Positions 38,626-48,371 are shown, counted from the first letter of the stretch. The stretch is 64,000 bases of DNA from an uncultured Bryobacteraceae bacterium (GCA_938027685.1 CALJAM010000006.1:62001-126000); one strand, 5' to 3'. The notes: generated by a model not told the origin, from the sequence alone. Numbers and translations are program-made.

Positions 38626-39586
38626 CCCTCTTGCCCTCCTTTGGCGTGAGATCGGGAAACTCCGCCTCGAGCGCGCGCACCACCAGGCGGCACATGCGTC
38701 GCAGCCGCCGGCGGATGCGCGAAGCCAGCGCCTCGTGCGTTTCGTAAAAGATGCGGCGCCCGGCTTTGCCCAACAGACAGGCGCCCCGCACCGTGCGGAA
38801 ATGCTCGCGCCGCAGAGTCCGGTGCCGGAACATTTCCCACACCCACTCGTCCAAACGCGGCCGCAGCGGTTCGATCAGATCGCAGGCCAGAGACTCGCGA
38901 TTCCAGGCCGGTTCGTGGTAAAAACCCAGATGAGGATCCAGGCCGACGGCCTGCACGGCTTGCACCGCATCGTAGTGCGCCAGCGTGTAGCAAAGGGAGA
39001 GACAGGCGTTGACCGGATCCTTAGGCGGGCGACGGTTGCGACCCCGGAATTCCAGCGCGGGCGGGAAGACCGCCGCGAGCGCACGGAAGTACACGCTCGC
39101 CGCCGCGCCCTCCAGGCCCATCAGGGCGGCCCGCTCCGTTTCGCCGGCCGCATGCGCCAGCCGCAGAATCTGCTCGATCGACGAGGCCAGGGTCGCCCGC
39201 CGGTCGGGCTGCGTGCGCATCAGGCGCCGCAGCGTACGCGCCTGAGCAGCCAGCTTGCTGCGCAGTAACCTCGCCGACCATCGCCGCCGCCACTGCTCGC
39301 TGAGGTACGCCTGATATTGCGCCAGGCGTCGGGTCGCATCGCCCATGGGCCCGCCCAGCAGGAAGGCGGCACGTCCTTCGCTTCGGCCCAGGATCACCAG
39401 CGCCACTCCGTGACGCGCCAACCAACTGATCAAACCGGTGGTCAGGGTCAGCGGAGCCGTGATCACGACGCGTTCCAATAAATTCAAAGGAATGCTGCGG
39501 CAATAACGCCGGTCTTCGTAAATACCCAGCGCCCGGCCCTGCGGCCGTAATTCCACGCTGCCCCGGTCCACGTACAACGTCGCCAT
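38606..39586 (-). CDS. cas1: CRISPR-associated integrase Cas1 (canonical)
   Basis: MATLYVDRGSVELRPQGRALGIYED...LMGLEGAAASVYFRAL...PVNACLSLCYTLAHYDAVQAVQAVGLDPHLGFYHEPAWNRESLACDLIEPLRP. Confidence 0.95.
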   Translation of the reverse strand: MATLYVDRGSVELRPQGRALGIYEDRRYCRSIPLNLLERVVITAPLTLTTGLISWLARHGVALVILGRSEGRAAFLLGGPMGDATRRLAQYQAYLSEQWRRRWSARLLRSKLAAQARTLRRLMRTQPDRRATLASSIEQILRLAHAAGETERAALMGLEGAAASVYFRALAAVFPPALEFRGRNRRPPKDPVNACLSLCYTLAHYDAVQAVQAVGLDPHLGFYHEPAWNRESLACDLIEPLRPRLDEWVWEMFRHRTLRREHFRTVRGACLLGKAGRRIFYETHEALASRIRRRLRRMCRLVVRALEAEFPDLTPKEGKRDEESIP

Positions 39587-39590
39587 GGTC

Positions 39591-39878
39591 TCACCCGAAA
39601 TAGAAGAAAGGCGTATCCTCAGGAGGCACCGCGATGCCCAGCGTCCGCACGCGGGAACGCGGATCGAGCCGCACCAGCAGAAAGCTGTCCTCCCCGCGCT
39701 CGATGACCTCGGATATCTCCGCCAACAAAGTCGCCCGTTCAGCCTCGGTCAGGAAACACTCGAAAACCGACTTTTGACCTCCGGTCGCGTAGGCCTTGAG
39801 CACCTGATGCGCGGCGCGCAGTCGGCGCGGCGCGCTAATGTCGTAAGCTGCGACATAGAGGTGCCGGGTAGCCATCAC
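39591..39878 (-). CDS. cas2: Cas2 (copy B)
   Basis: RHLYVAAYDISAPRRLRAAHQVLKAYATGGQKSVFECFLTEAERATLLAEISEVI. Confidence 0.93.
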   Translation of the reverse strand: MMATRHLYVAAYDISAPRRLRAAHQVLKAYATGGQKSVFECFLTEAERATLLAEISEVIERGEDSFLLVRLDPRSRVRTLGIAVPPEDTPFFYFG

Positions 39879-39978
39879 TTACATTAGACGGCGACTGACG
39901 GAAAGAAACACCTTCCGCAAGCTTGCCGATGCGCAGGGGGAATAGGCCGGCTGGAACTAAGCGGTCAGAGGTCCGGAA

Positions 39979-40995
39979 TCAGGCGGTGAAAGCCAGGCGC
40001 TCGCCGGCCCGGCTGCGCGACTCCACCATCAGACGAGTAAGTCTGACGGCTGCGGCCGACTCCTCCGGAGGGCAAAGCTCAGGCCAGACGTTTTTGCGAC
40101 AGCACTCGACGAAATACTCGATTTCGGCCTGGTACCAGTCGCTGCCGTTCGATGGCAAATCTTCCTTGCTGCCGCCGGCGCGGTACAGGACAGCGCCTCC
40201 GCCGGCCGAGCTGTATTCGAGGGTGCCCCTGTCGGCGACTACCGTGTATTCCATCGAAAAGGGATACTGGCCCACGTGATGCCAACCGCCCGTGACGGCT
40301 ACAAATCCGATGCCGGGATAGTCCAGCTCCGCCAGGATCACGTCTACGCCCTGCCGCAAGTCCTCATAGCCGGTAGCCGCCACCGAACGCGGAGGACCGA
40401 ACAAGTGCAGGCACATGTCGACGTCGTGAATCAACAGGTCGAAGACTCCGCCACCGCTTTTGGAGGCGTCGAACTCCCACGGCCCCCAGGTCGGCGCAGC
40501 ACAACGACGTCGAAAGATCGCCGAACGGACGGCGCCGAGTTCACCGCCCCGCAGCAAGTCGCGCAAGGCGCGGTAGGGAGGAATGAATCGCAGCACCTGC
40601 GCCACCATGAGCACGCGCCCGCTCCGTCGTGCCTCGGCAATCATTTCCTCGCAGGAGGGCCCGTCGAGCGCCATGGGCTTCTCGACCAGCACGTGCTTGC
40701 CGTTGCGCAGGGCGGCCAGCGTGGCCGGGGCGTGCAGGTGCGTCGGCAGGCAGATGTCGACCGCCTCGACATCCGGGTCCGCCGTCACTTCCTCGATCGT
40801 GCGATAGCGCCTCATGGCCGAAAAGTCGAAGCGTTCGCCGGGGCCGCCAATGTTGCCCTGAATGGAGCTCAGATCGCCCGAGAGGCGTTGCTCGTCCTGA
40901 TCCATCACAGCGATGACTTCCACGCCGCGAATCCTGCGCAGCGCCTTCAGATGGGTACTGCCCATGAAGCCCAGACCGAGAACTGCGAAGCGCAT
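39979..40995 (-). CDS. Gfo/Idh/MocA family oxidoreductase
   Basis: MRFAVLGLGFMGSTHLKALRRIRGVEVIAVMD; VDICLPTHLHAPATLAALRNGKHVLVEKPMAL; GGGVFDLLIHDVDMCLHLFG. Confidence 0.94.
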   Translation of the reverse strand: MRFAVLGLGFMGSTHLKALRRIRGVEVIAVMDQDEQRLSGDLSSIQGNIGGPGERFDFSAMRRYRTIEEVTADPDVEAVDICLPTHLHAPATLAALRNGKHVLVEKPMALDGPSCEEMIAEARRSGRVLMVAQVLRFIPPYRALRDLLRGGELGAVRSAIFRRRCAAPTWGPWEFDASKSGGGVFDLLIHDVDMCLHLFGPPRSVAATGYEDLRQGVDVILAELDYPGIGFVAVTGGWHHVGQYPFSMEYTVVADRGTLEYSSAGGGAVLYRAGGSKEDLPSNGSDWYQAEIEYFVECCRKNVWPELCPPEESAAAVRLTRLMVESRSRAGERLAFTA

Positions 40996-41201
40996 GGCGC
41001 TACGATCCTACCATAAGCAGGCCTCGCCCGGATCGCAGTCCTCGTGGGGCGCCGTGTCCCGAATGCACCGGTTCACTCGCCTGCGGCGCGCCCGCGCAGC
41101 GCATGGTTCGGCGCCCACGGGTTGGTCGGCGCACCCGGGCTTCGCTCCGGCGAAGAGGTCAGGGGAGCCGCGCTGCGTAAAGCTACCCGATCCGCGCGCG
41201 A

Positions 41202-43052
41202 TCAAGGCACGGCGCTCGCCGCTTGCGCCCGCCGTCGTTCTTCGCCGTGACCGGGCCGATCGCCGATCTGTTTCAGGAAAAGGCGGTAAAGCATCAAACT
41301 GCGCTCGCCGGCACCTTCGACCTCCGCGCGGCGCCCCTGCAAATAAATGACCCGAGGCCAGGCCAGGAAGTCGAAAGGCTGGGGGAAGCCGGCCACCGGA
41401 GTTGGCCACCGCCGGAGCCAGGGGCGAGCGTCCTGCTGCGATTCGGTTGCCGCCCAAGCCAGCAAAGAGGGCAAGATTTCACCTGGCGAAGGCGGCGTCC
41501 GCTCGAGCAGGCTGCGCAGCAGGGGGAAAGCCTCCCGCAACCGACCGCCGAGCAGCAGGGCGTAGGCCAAAGCGGTGTCGCGCAAGCCGGCTTCGCCGGC
41601 GTGAGGGAAGCTCGCTTCTGCGCGTCGAGCCCATTCGGCCGGCGGGGCATCGTCCTGGGCGAGAAACGCACAAACCCGCGCAAGTTCGCGCGCCTGGGGC
41701 GTGCCGGCCGTGCCCGCTTCCGCAGCGTGCCGGCGCGCCTGCCCGCGATCCCCTGCCTCGAGGCTCCACGCGGCAAGAAACCCGAATGTTAGAGCACGCA
41801 ATTCGCCCGGAGCAGTGCCGGCGGCGAACGCCAGCAACCGGGCCGTCGCCCGGCGCGACCGCCCGGTCAAATACTCCCATTGCGCCCGCCGGATTTCGAG
41901 GAACGGATCGCGCGCCTTCTCCCGCGCGGCCAAATACTCCGCCATATGTCGGTCGGCGCCGTCGCGATCGCCTTGCAACCAGCGCGCCCACGCCGCCTTG
42001 TAGAGCGCCCCGGCGCCTGCGAATTCCCGCGACATCTGCGCGGACTCGAGGTAATGGCTCTCGGCCGCGGAGAAATCGCCCTTTTGAAAGTGCACGTCTC
42101 CCAGCGAATCGGGAGGATTGGGGTCTGCGGGTTGCAACTGGCGATACCGGAGCAGGAGACCCAAGGCTTCCTCGAAACGGCCGTCGTAAGCCAGTGCGTA
42201 CGCGGCCTGGTTCAGCAGGGCGCCACTCTCGGGATCGCGCGCAAGGGCTTCCTGGTAAGCACGGGCCGCCCCTTCGTAATTGCGAGCGGCGAGGGCCCGC
42301 ACGGCCAGGCCCTGAAAGACTTCCGGATCGGCAGGCGTCAGGCGGGCCAGCGCCCGCAGGGCTTGTTCCTGCGCGGCCGCATCCCCTCGAATGCCGGCCA
42401 GCATGAGTTCTGCGCGATGCCGCGAGACGGGATCGACGTCAGCCCGCAGGGCCTTGCCCAGAACCGCTGAGGCGCTTTCGCGATCGCCGCGCGCGAGGTG
42501 CAGTTGCGCCAAGGCTGCGTAAGCCGCGAAAAAGCCGGGATCAGCCGCTACGGCCTGTTCCAGCAGGGGTCGTGGGTCGACTGAGCGCAAGGCCGTCCTG
42601 TAGGCTTCCAGGGCGCGGGCATCACGGTGCGCGACCGACCGTGCGCGCAACCCTAACTGGGCGGCCAGACGGTCCGCCGGCGGCGCCGGCCCCTCGCTAG
42701 GATCGCCCTCAACCGCCCACCTCCGACGGATCTGACGCCTGTTAACGTCTTCGAGCACAGCCTCGATGCGCAGGCGCTCACCCTGACGCATGAACGAGCC
42801 GTGCAACACATGTGTCGCGCGAACCGCCGGTGCCTCCCACCAGCTTTCGGCGCGCAGAGGATGCGCCACTTGGGAACCCGTCACCGCCTCGGCCAGCAGT
42901 TCCGCCAGCGCCCAGCCCCACGACTCGTAACGCGGCTCTCCCGTCAGGTTCTCGAAATGCGGGATCAGAAGCCTCTGAAACCCCGACTCGGTCCCCCGCC
43001 GGCACCCGCCGGCCCACAGCAAGGCCGCCAGCAGCGCGAACCTACAGCGCAC
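41202..43052 (-). CDS. TPR-repeat lipoprotein with FlgO/TolB-N-like N-terminal region
   Basis: Lipobox-like LLWAGGCRR; repeated TPR-like units (AAYAALAQLHLARGDRESASAVLGKAL, NYEGAARAYQEALARDPESGALLNQAAYALAYDGRFEEAL). Confidence 0.75.
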   Translation of the reverse strand: MRCRFALLAALLWAGGCRRGTESGFQRLLIPHFENLTGEPRYESWGWALAELLAEAVTGSQVAHPLRAESWWEAPAVRATHVLHGSFMRQGERLRIEAVLEDVNRRQIRRRWAVEGDPSEGPAPPADRLAAQLGLRARSVAHRDARALEAYRTALRSVDPRPLLEQAVAADPGFFAAYAALAQLHLARGDRESASAVLGKALRADVDPVSRHRAELMLAGIRGDAAAQEQALRALARLTPADPEVFQGLAVRALAARNYEGAARAYQEALARDPESGALLNQAAYALAYDGRFEEALGLLLRYRQLQPADPNPPDSLGDVHFQKGDFSAAESHYLESAQMSREFAGAGALYKAAWARWLQGDRDGADRHMAEYLAAREKARDPFLEIRRAQWEYLTGRSRRATARLLAFAAGTAPGELRALTFGFLAAWSLEAGDRGQARRHAAEAGTAGTPQARELARVCAFLAQDDAPPAEWARRAEASFPHAGEAGLRDTALAYALLLGGRLREAFPLLRSLLERTPPSPGEILPSLLAWAATESQQDARPWLRRWPTPVAGFPQPFDFLAWPRVIYLQGRRAEVEGAGERSLMLYRLFLKQIGDRPGHGEERRRAQAASAVP

Positions 43053-43902
43053 GGAACTCCATCTTCATCAGCTCCTGAAATTCGGGCAGTTCCCGCAGGC
43101 TGGCGAATTCCGGCTCCTCCATGAACTTCTGGCGGTCCTTGAATCCCTCCTCCAGCGCCTTGCGGATATAGATGAGGGCCCGCTCGTTCATGCCCGCCTG
43201 CGCATAAACCTTGGCCAGATAGTAGTGGAACCGGGCTCGTTCCTCGACGTTCCGCTCCTGCAGTAGCTGGCCGTAAGTGGAGCGATGCTCGAAAACGTCC
43301 GGGTCAAGCTCCAGGGCCTTGGCGTAAGCGATCGAAGCCTCCTTGTAGTTTCTGCGCGCGAAGTACGCGGTCCCCAGGTTACTGTAAATGGAAGCCGAAT
43401 TGGGACTGAACTTCAGCGCCTTCTTGTACTGGCCGATCGCGCGTCTATAACTCTTCTCCGCATAGTAAACCGTGCCGATATTGTTGATGGCCTCGGCATA
43501 ATTCGGATTCAGTTTTACGGCACGTTCGTAGTACCGTCGGGCCGTATCCAACTCCATTAACTGATGGTACGCGATGCCGATCTTGTTGAGAATGACCGCC
43601 AGCCGGCTGGCCGTTTGCTGATACGTACCGTCGTCCTTGCGCGGCTTGCGCGCGGGAAGTTTGGCGGCAAGCTCCTGCTCGACCTGACGGTAAGTTTCAA
43701 TGGCCTCGCGATACATCTTGCGGGCCATGTAAATATCAGCGCGTTTCTCCAGGGTCAACGGTTCCGAGGAGGACTGAGCGGTTGTGGGCGGATTTTGCGG
43801 CGGACCCGGATCACCGGGCGCAGCCTGGGGCGCCTGAGCCCCCGAAGCAAATATCGCCAACACCAGCAAGGGGAGGCACGGCAGTGCCCAGCGCATGGTC
43901 AC
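43042..43902 (-). CDS. TPR-repeat exported protein
   Basis: ARRYYERAVKLNPNYAEAINNIGTVYYAEKSYRRAIGQYKKALKFSPNSASIYSNLGTAYFARRNYKEASIAYAKALELDP. Confidence 0.88.
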   Translation of the reverse strand: MTMRWALPCLPLLVLAIFASGAQAPQAAPGDPGPPQNPPTTAQSSSEPLTLEKRADIYMARKMYREAIETYRQVEQELAAKLPARKPRKDDGTYQQTASRLAVILNKIGIAYHQLMELDTARRYYERAVKLNPNYAEAINNIGTVYYAEKSYRRAIGQYKKALKFSPNSASIYSNLGTAYFARRNYKEASIAYAKALELDPDVFEHRSTYGQLLQERNVEERARFHYYLAKVYAQAGMNERALIYIRKALEEGFKDRQKFMEEPEFASLRELPEFQELMKMEFRAL

Positions 43903-43938
43903 CTCCCTCGGCCCCCGGGCCGCAGGGGCCGGACGCTT

Positions 43939-46437
43939 TCATTTAAACACACTTAGCAGGCGACGAAAGAATCCTCTTTTCTCTTCCGGTGGGTGCTGGG
44001 GCGCGGCCGGCGGGGGGGCTTGGGGCTGCGGAGCAGCCTTGGCGACCCTGGCCGCCGGACGCTGCGGCCGCTCAGCAGGAGCCGGGGGTGCAGCCGGCGG
44101 TTGCGGAACCTCCCAAGACGCCACTTGCACTGCTCCGCCGTGCACCCGGCAGACGGTCGTCGGTTCGGTCCCTGAAATGAAGACCTCCACCCGCCGCAGG
44201 GGACAAGCCGGGGAGGCCAGTTGTCCAGTGGTGGGATCCACCTCAACGCTGACCACTCCGTCCGGCGGCTGAAATTCAGAAACGTTGCCGTAGTTCCGCA
44301 ACTGGGCCGCCCGCTTCATGAACTCGGTCCAGATGGGCAAGGCCGAGTGCGCACCCTCCAGATTGAGCTCGCGATTGTCATCGAACCCCACCCACACCAC
44401 GCAAATCAGCCGCGAAGTAAAGCCGGCGAACCAACCGTCATGAGAGGTGCCCGTCTTGCCCGCCGCGGGCAGCAGGAAACCCCTCGCTCGCACGCCCGCG
44501 CCCGTTCCGCTGCGCAGCACCTCTTCCATCAGGTTCACCATGATATAGGCCACGCGCGGATCCAGCACCGGACGCTGCACCGGCCGGTGCGTATGGATAA
44601 TGTTGCCCGCACGATCCCGCACCAGCGTGATCCAGTAAGGCTTCGAATAGATTCCCTGATTGGCGAACACCGTGTAGGCGCCTGCGATCTCGAGAGGCGT
44701 AACCTCATAGGCCCCGAGCGCGATGGCGGGTGTAGGCTGGATATGCAGATTCATGCCTGCACGTTCGGCGAGATCCTCGACCGCATGGTATCCCACCATT
44801 TCCGCCAGCTTCACGGTCGCGACGTTCATCGATTTGGCCAGCGCGTCGCGCAAGGTGACCTGCCCGTGGTACTCGTTCTTGTAGTTGCTGGGCGTGTAGG
44901 CGCGGTTGTCGTACCAGAACGTAGTCGGCTCGTCGGCGATCATGGTAACCGGCGTGATGATGGGAGGCATGCCCAGCACGGCTGTCTCCAACGCGGCGGC
45001 GTACACAAAGGGTTTGAAAGCGGAGCCTGGTTGGCGTCTCGCCAGCACCCGGTTCAACTGGCTGACACCGTAATTACGGCCGCCGATGAGCGCCTTCACC
45101 GCGCCGGTTTGCGGATCCAGCGCCACGAGCGCCACCTGCGGATCGGGCAGGTCGAGTTCCCGCCGGCGCCTCCGCCGGATGCGCTCGTCCACCTCCTGCA
45201 GGCCTACGCGGACAGCTTCGGCTGCCGCGCGCTGCAAGTTCATGTCGAGCGTGGTGTAGATGCGATAGGCCTCGTTCTGAAAGTCGTGCTCCTGGAACTG
45301 CCGGTTCAGTTCGTCGTTTACCAGGTCCACGAAATAGGGCGCATCGGTGGATTCCATCCCGGGCGGCGCCAGCTTCAGCGGAGTCCGGACCGCGTCGCGG
45401 TACTCCGCCTCGCTGATGAAACCGTTGTCACGCATCAGGGCCAGCACCACGTTGCGACGCTGCTTGGCGCGTTCGGGATTACGGTACGGATTGTAGTAGC
45501 TGGGACCGCGAACCATGCCCGCCAGCAGGGCCGCCTCGGGCAACGTCAGCTCTCGCACGTCCTTGCCCAAGTAAGCGGAAGCGGCTTCCCCGAAGCCGTG
45601 GATGTTGAAGCTGCCGTGCCGACCGAGCGGGATTTGGTTCACGTAATACTCGAAGATCTGCTCTTTGGAGAGCCGTTGCTCCAGGATCAGGGTGATGAGA
45701 ACCTCAGCTGCCTTGCGGCGCCACGTGCGCCGGTAATCCAGGAAGAAGCTGCGCGCCAGTTGCATACTGAGCGTGGAAGCTCCCTCCTGGATTCTCCGCT
45801 CCTTCAGATCGACGTAAGCCGCCTTCAAAACCCGAAGGGGGTCGAAACCCGCATGCTGGAAGAAGCGCTTGTCCTCGGCAGAAATGATCGCATCCACCAG
45901 GACCTTGGGCAGATCGGCAAAACGCACCAGCCGTCGCTTCTCGCGGTTACGGTCGGAGAGATTCGTGATCAGCTCGGGTTCCAACAGATACTCGGTCCGC
46001 GGCGTGTTGTCGCGCAAAGAAATGATCTCGACGACGCGTCCTTCGGCGAACTTGATGACGCCCGGTTCCTGGTCGAAATAGGAATCCGGCCCCGGGAAGA
46101 TCTCAACCGCGTCAGGCCGCTCGTGGTACCACCCCATGCGGCTCTGGCGCGATTCGCTGTATCCGCTGCGGCGCAGGTGGACCACGATTTCCTCGGGACC
46201 GACGGCGTCGCCCAGCCTCACCGCGCGCGGCGCCGCGAAGATCATCGAAGTGCTGGGGAACGGGCCGGACCGCAGCTTCCTGTCCACCAGCCGCGAGAAT
46301 TTCACGTAGTAGTAAGTGAAAAGCGAAAAGCCGGACAGCGCGCCGAGCAGCCCCACCGCCACCAACAGGCGCCCCAGCGGGTGCAGCAACAAACGTGCAG
46401 CCAGGGATCTGCGGGAAAACTGAATCCGCACCGCCAC
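43939..46437 (-). CDS. Class A penicillin-binding protein (PBP1-type transglycosylase/transpeptidase)
   Basis: ISAEDKRFFQHAGFDPLRVLKAAYVDLKERRIQEGASTLSMQLARSFFL; RQPGSAFKPFVYAAALE; GKTGTSHDGWFAGFT. Confidence 0.95.
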   Translation of the reverse strand: MAVRIQFSRRSLAARLLLHPLGRLLVAVGLLGALSGFSLFTYYYVKFSRLVDRKLRSGPFPSTSMIFAAPRAVRLGDAVGPEEIVVHLRRSGYSESRQSRMGWYHERPDAVEIFPGPDSYFDQEPGVIKFAEGRVVEIISLRDNTPRTEYLLEPELITNLSDRNREKRRLVRFADLPKVLVDAIISAEDKRFFQHAGFDPLRVLKAAYVDLKERRIQEGASTLSMQLARSFFLDYRRTWRRKAAEVLITLILEQRLSKEQIFEYYVNQIPLGRHGSFNIHGFGEAASAYLGKDVRELTLPEAALLAGMVRGPSYYNPYRNPERAKQRRNVVLALMRDNGFISEAEYRDAVRTPLKLAPPGMESTDAPYFVDLVNDELNRQFQEHDFQNEAYRIYTTLDMNLQRAAAEAVRVGLQEVDERIRRRRRRELDLPDPQVALVALDPQTGAVKALIGGRNYGVSQLNRVLARRQPGSAFKPFVYAAALETAVLGMPPIITPVTMIADEPTTFWYDNRAYTPSNYKNEYHGQVTLRDALAKSMNVATVKLAEMVGYHAVEDLAERAGMNLHIQPTPAIALGAYEVTPLEIAGAYTVFANQGIYSKPYWITLVRDRAGNIIHTHRPVQRPVLDPRVAYIMVNLMEEVLRSGTGAGVRARGFLLPAAGKTGTSHDGWFAGFTSRLICVVWVGFDDNRELNLEGAHSALPIWTEFMKRAAQLRNYGNVSEFQPPDGVVSVEVDPTTGQLASPACPLRRVEVFISGTEPTTVCRVHGGAVQVASWEVPQPPAAPPAPAERPQRPAARVAKAAPQPQAPPPAAPQHPPEEKRGFFRRLLSVFK

Positions 46438-46517
46438 GACAGTGCGCGCGCCTCCCTAGTTTATTCTCGCACGAGAGTGAAACGCGGACGCCTCTTTTTG
46501 ATCAAGCTCCGTCCGCC

Positions 46518-46859
46518 TCACGGGCTGCTCGCGCGGGGCCGGAAGTGTAGGTCCACGGTGTAAAAGGCGAAGTTGACCGGCGCCACGTAGCGAACTTCCA
46601 CCTCGAGCCGCCCGCCCGCGCGCTCCAGGCGCACTTGGTCGCTGCGCACAGGCAAACTCAGCTCGGCCGCGCGGTTCACCAACTGCGCACGCACCCATTC
46701 ATCGGCCCGCCCCCTGTGTTCCGGATGCGCAGCCACTTCGGCCACAAAACGGCCGAAACGCCACGCCTTCCAGTAAACAGGGGCCAACTGTGCACACACC
46801 ACGGCCGCCGCCGCGAGCACGAGTACCCCGGCCGCCCTCCGTACGGCCTTCGCGCTCAT
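46518..46859 (-). CDS. Hypothetical membrane-anchored protein
   Basis: MSAKAVRRAAGVLVLAAAAVVCAQLAPVYWKAWRFGRFVAEVAAHPEHRGRADEWV; overlaps the next minus-strand gene by 4 bp. Confidence 0.6.
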   Translation of the reverse strand: MSAKAVRRAAGVLVLAAAAVVCAQLAPVYWKAWRFGRFVAEVAAHPEHRGRADEWVRAQLVNRAAELSLPVRSDQVRLERAGGRLEVEVRYVAPVNFAFYTVDLHFRPRASSP

Positions 46860-47302
46860 CGGCGGGCCTCCTCGACGGATGTCAGCTCTTCCCAGATGTC
46901 TCCGTGAGCACGCCAATCCGCATGCTCAGGGCCTGCGATCTGCACTTCGGGCACTTCCAACGTCCCGTGCCCGTATGGGCAAATGTACTCGATGCGCGGT
47001 CGTCCGAATTGCAGCATGCTGCTCCAGGAGCCGGTCTCCACCGGCATGCGCAACCGCCGCAGGCATACACGGCAGCGATAGCGTTGGTCCAGCCAGGCAA
47101 GGTACAGCAAGCCACAGCCGACCAGGAAACAGGCGCCGGCCGCCAGCGTCCAGACCAGATCCCTCCCGAACGGTTGGCCGATGTACAGGAACGGGCGAGG
47201 CGGCGGCAGCAGCGACTTCACCAGCGGCCATAGACCGCGCATGGCCAGCGCGATCAGGGCCACCTTTACGCCCATGAAACCCCAGTACTTCATCCCTTTC
47301 AC
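46856..47302 (-). CDS. Hypothetical membrane protein with CxxC pair
   Basis: Two TM helices; YRCRVCLRRLRMP motif. Confidence 0.6.
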   Translation of the reverse strand: MKGMKYWGFMGVKVALIALAMRGLWPLVKSLLPPPRPFLYIGQPFGRDLVWTLAAGACFLVGCGLLYLAWLDQRYRCRVCLRRLRMPVETGSWSSMLQFGRPRIEYICPYGHGTLEVPEVQIAGPEHADWRAHGDIWEELTSVEEARR

Positions 47303-47339
47303 TGTGAAGACGCCGCTGGCAGGGCCGGGGTTCCCGGCT

Positions 47340-48254
47340 CTACCGCCGAAAAAGATTCTTCAACAGCAGAAGCAGGTTGGCAGGGTGCTCGGCCAGTCGG
47401 CGCATGAAGTAGGGATACCAGGCTTCGCCGTAGGGCACATAAAGCCGCAAGCGCAAACCGTCCTCCAGGAAGCTGCGCTCCAGGTCGCGCCGCACGCCGT
47501 AAAGCATCTGAAACTCGTAGCGGGACGCAGGGATGCCCGCCTCCCGCGCGTATTCGCGGATCCGGCGGATGAGAAACTCATCGTGGGTCGCAAAACCCGG
47601 GTAGACGCCACGGTCCAGCAAGATCCTGGCCAGCCTCAAGAAGTTTCCCCGGATCTCGGCTCGGGTCTGATACGCCACCGAGGCCGGCTCGCGGTATGCG
47701 CCCTTGCAAAGCCGCACCGGAATGCCGCGCTCGCACAACATCGCCAGGTCGTCATAGCTCCGCTTCAAATAAGCCTGGATCACGCCGCGCACGTTCCCGT
47801 GGGCTTCGTGCATGCGGACCACGAGGGCCAGTGTGCGGTCGACGTAACCCAGCGATTCCATATCCACCTCGACCGAAGTCGGCACGGACGCTGCACGACG
47901 CACTACGGACTCCACGCTGTCGTAGCAGAGCCTCTCGGAGAATCCCAGCCCGAACTGGCTCAGCTTAAGCGACACCGTGGAGCGCAGCCCCAGTCGCTCG
48001 ATACTGTCCAGCAACGCGTGATACGCCTTGCTAGCGGCCTCGACCTCCGCGACCGAAGTCACCTCTTCGCCCAGACAATCCAGCGTCACTAGCAACCCGA
48101 CGCCGTTCAGTCGCCGGCAGACGGCAATGGCATCCTCCAGATGCAGTCCGGCGATGAAGCGCCCGGTCAGCCGACGGGCCAGGGCGGAGGTCTCGACCCA
48201 ACGCCTAAGTGTTCGATTTCGCGAAAGAAACAGGAGGGCCGTGCGCAAGAGCAT
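47340..48254 (-). CDS. Proline dehydrogenase
   Basis: LLVTLDCLGEEVTSVAEVEAA; STVSLKLSQFGLGFS; VRLCKGAYREPASVAYQTRAEIRGNFLRLARILLDRGVYPGFATHDEFLI; YEFQMLYGVRRDLE. Confidence 0.93.
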   Translation of the reverse strand: MLLRTALLFLSRNRTLRRWVETSALARRLTGRFIAGLHLEDAIAVCRRLNGVGLLVTLDCLGEEVTSVAEVEAASKAYHALLDSIERLGLRSTVSLKLSQFGLGFSERLCYDSVESVVRRAASVPTSVEVDMESLGYVDRTLALVVRMHEAHGNVRGVIQAYLKRSYDDLAMLCERGIPVRLCKGAYREPASVAYQTRAEIRGNFLRLARILLDRGVYPGFATHDEFLIRRIREYAREAGIPASRYEFQMLYGVRRDLERSFLEDGLRLRLYVPYGEAWYPYFMRRLAEHPANLLLLLKNLFRR

Positions 48255-48371
48255 TGTTTCGCCCCGCCCTTTCCCACACTACCGCAACCCTACGCCCGGC
48301 GTCGGATCGGCAGCAGGCCGCCTGTGGTAAAGTTAAGGGGTCGTAGCCAGCACACCAGCAGGAGCAGCCTC

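Noticed and set aside
39879-41201. Possible CRISPR array beside cas2/cas1
   Set aside because: No regularly spaced direct repeats on reading; a Gfo/Idh/MocA gene occupies most of the region. Not an exhaustive computed search
44221-46563. 780-aa plus-strand ORF
   Set aside because: Antisense shadow of the class A PBP gene, which carries all expected motifs
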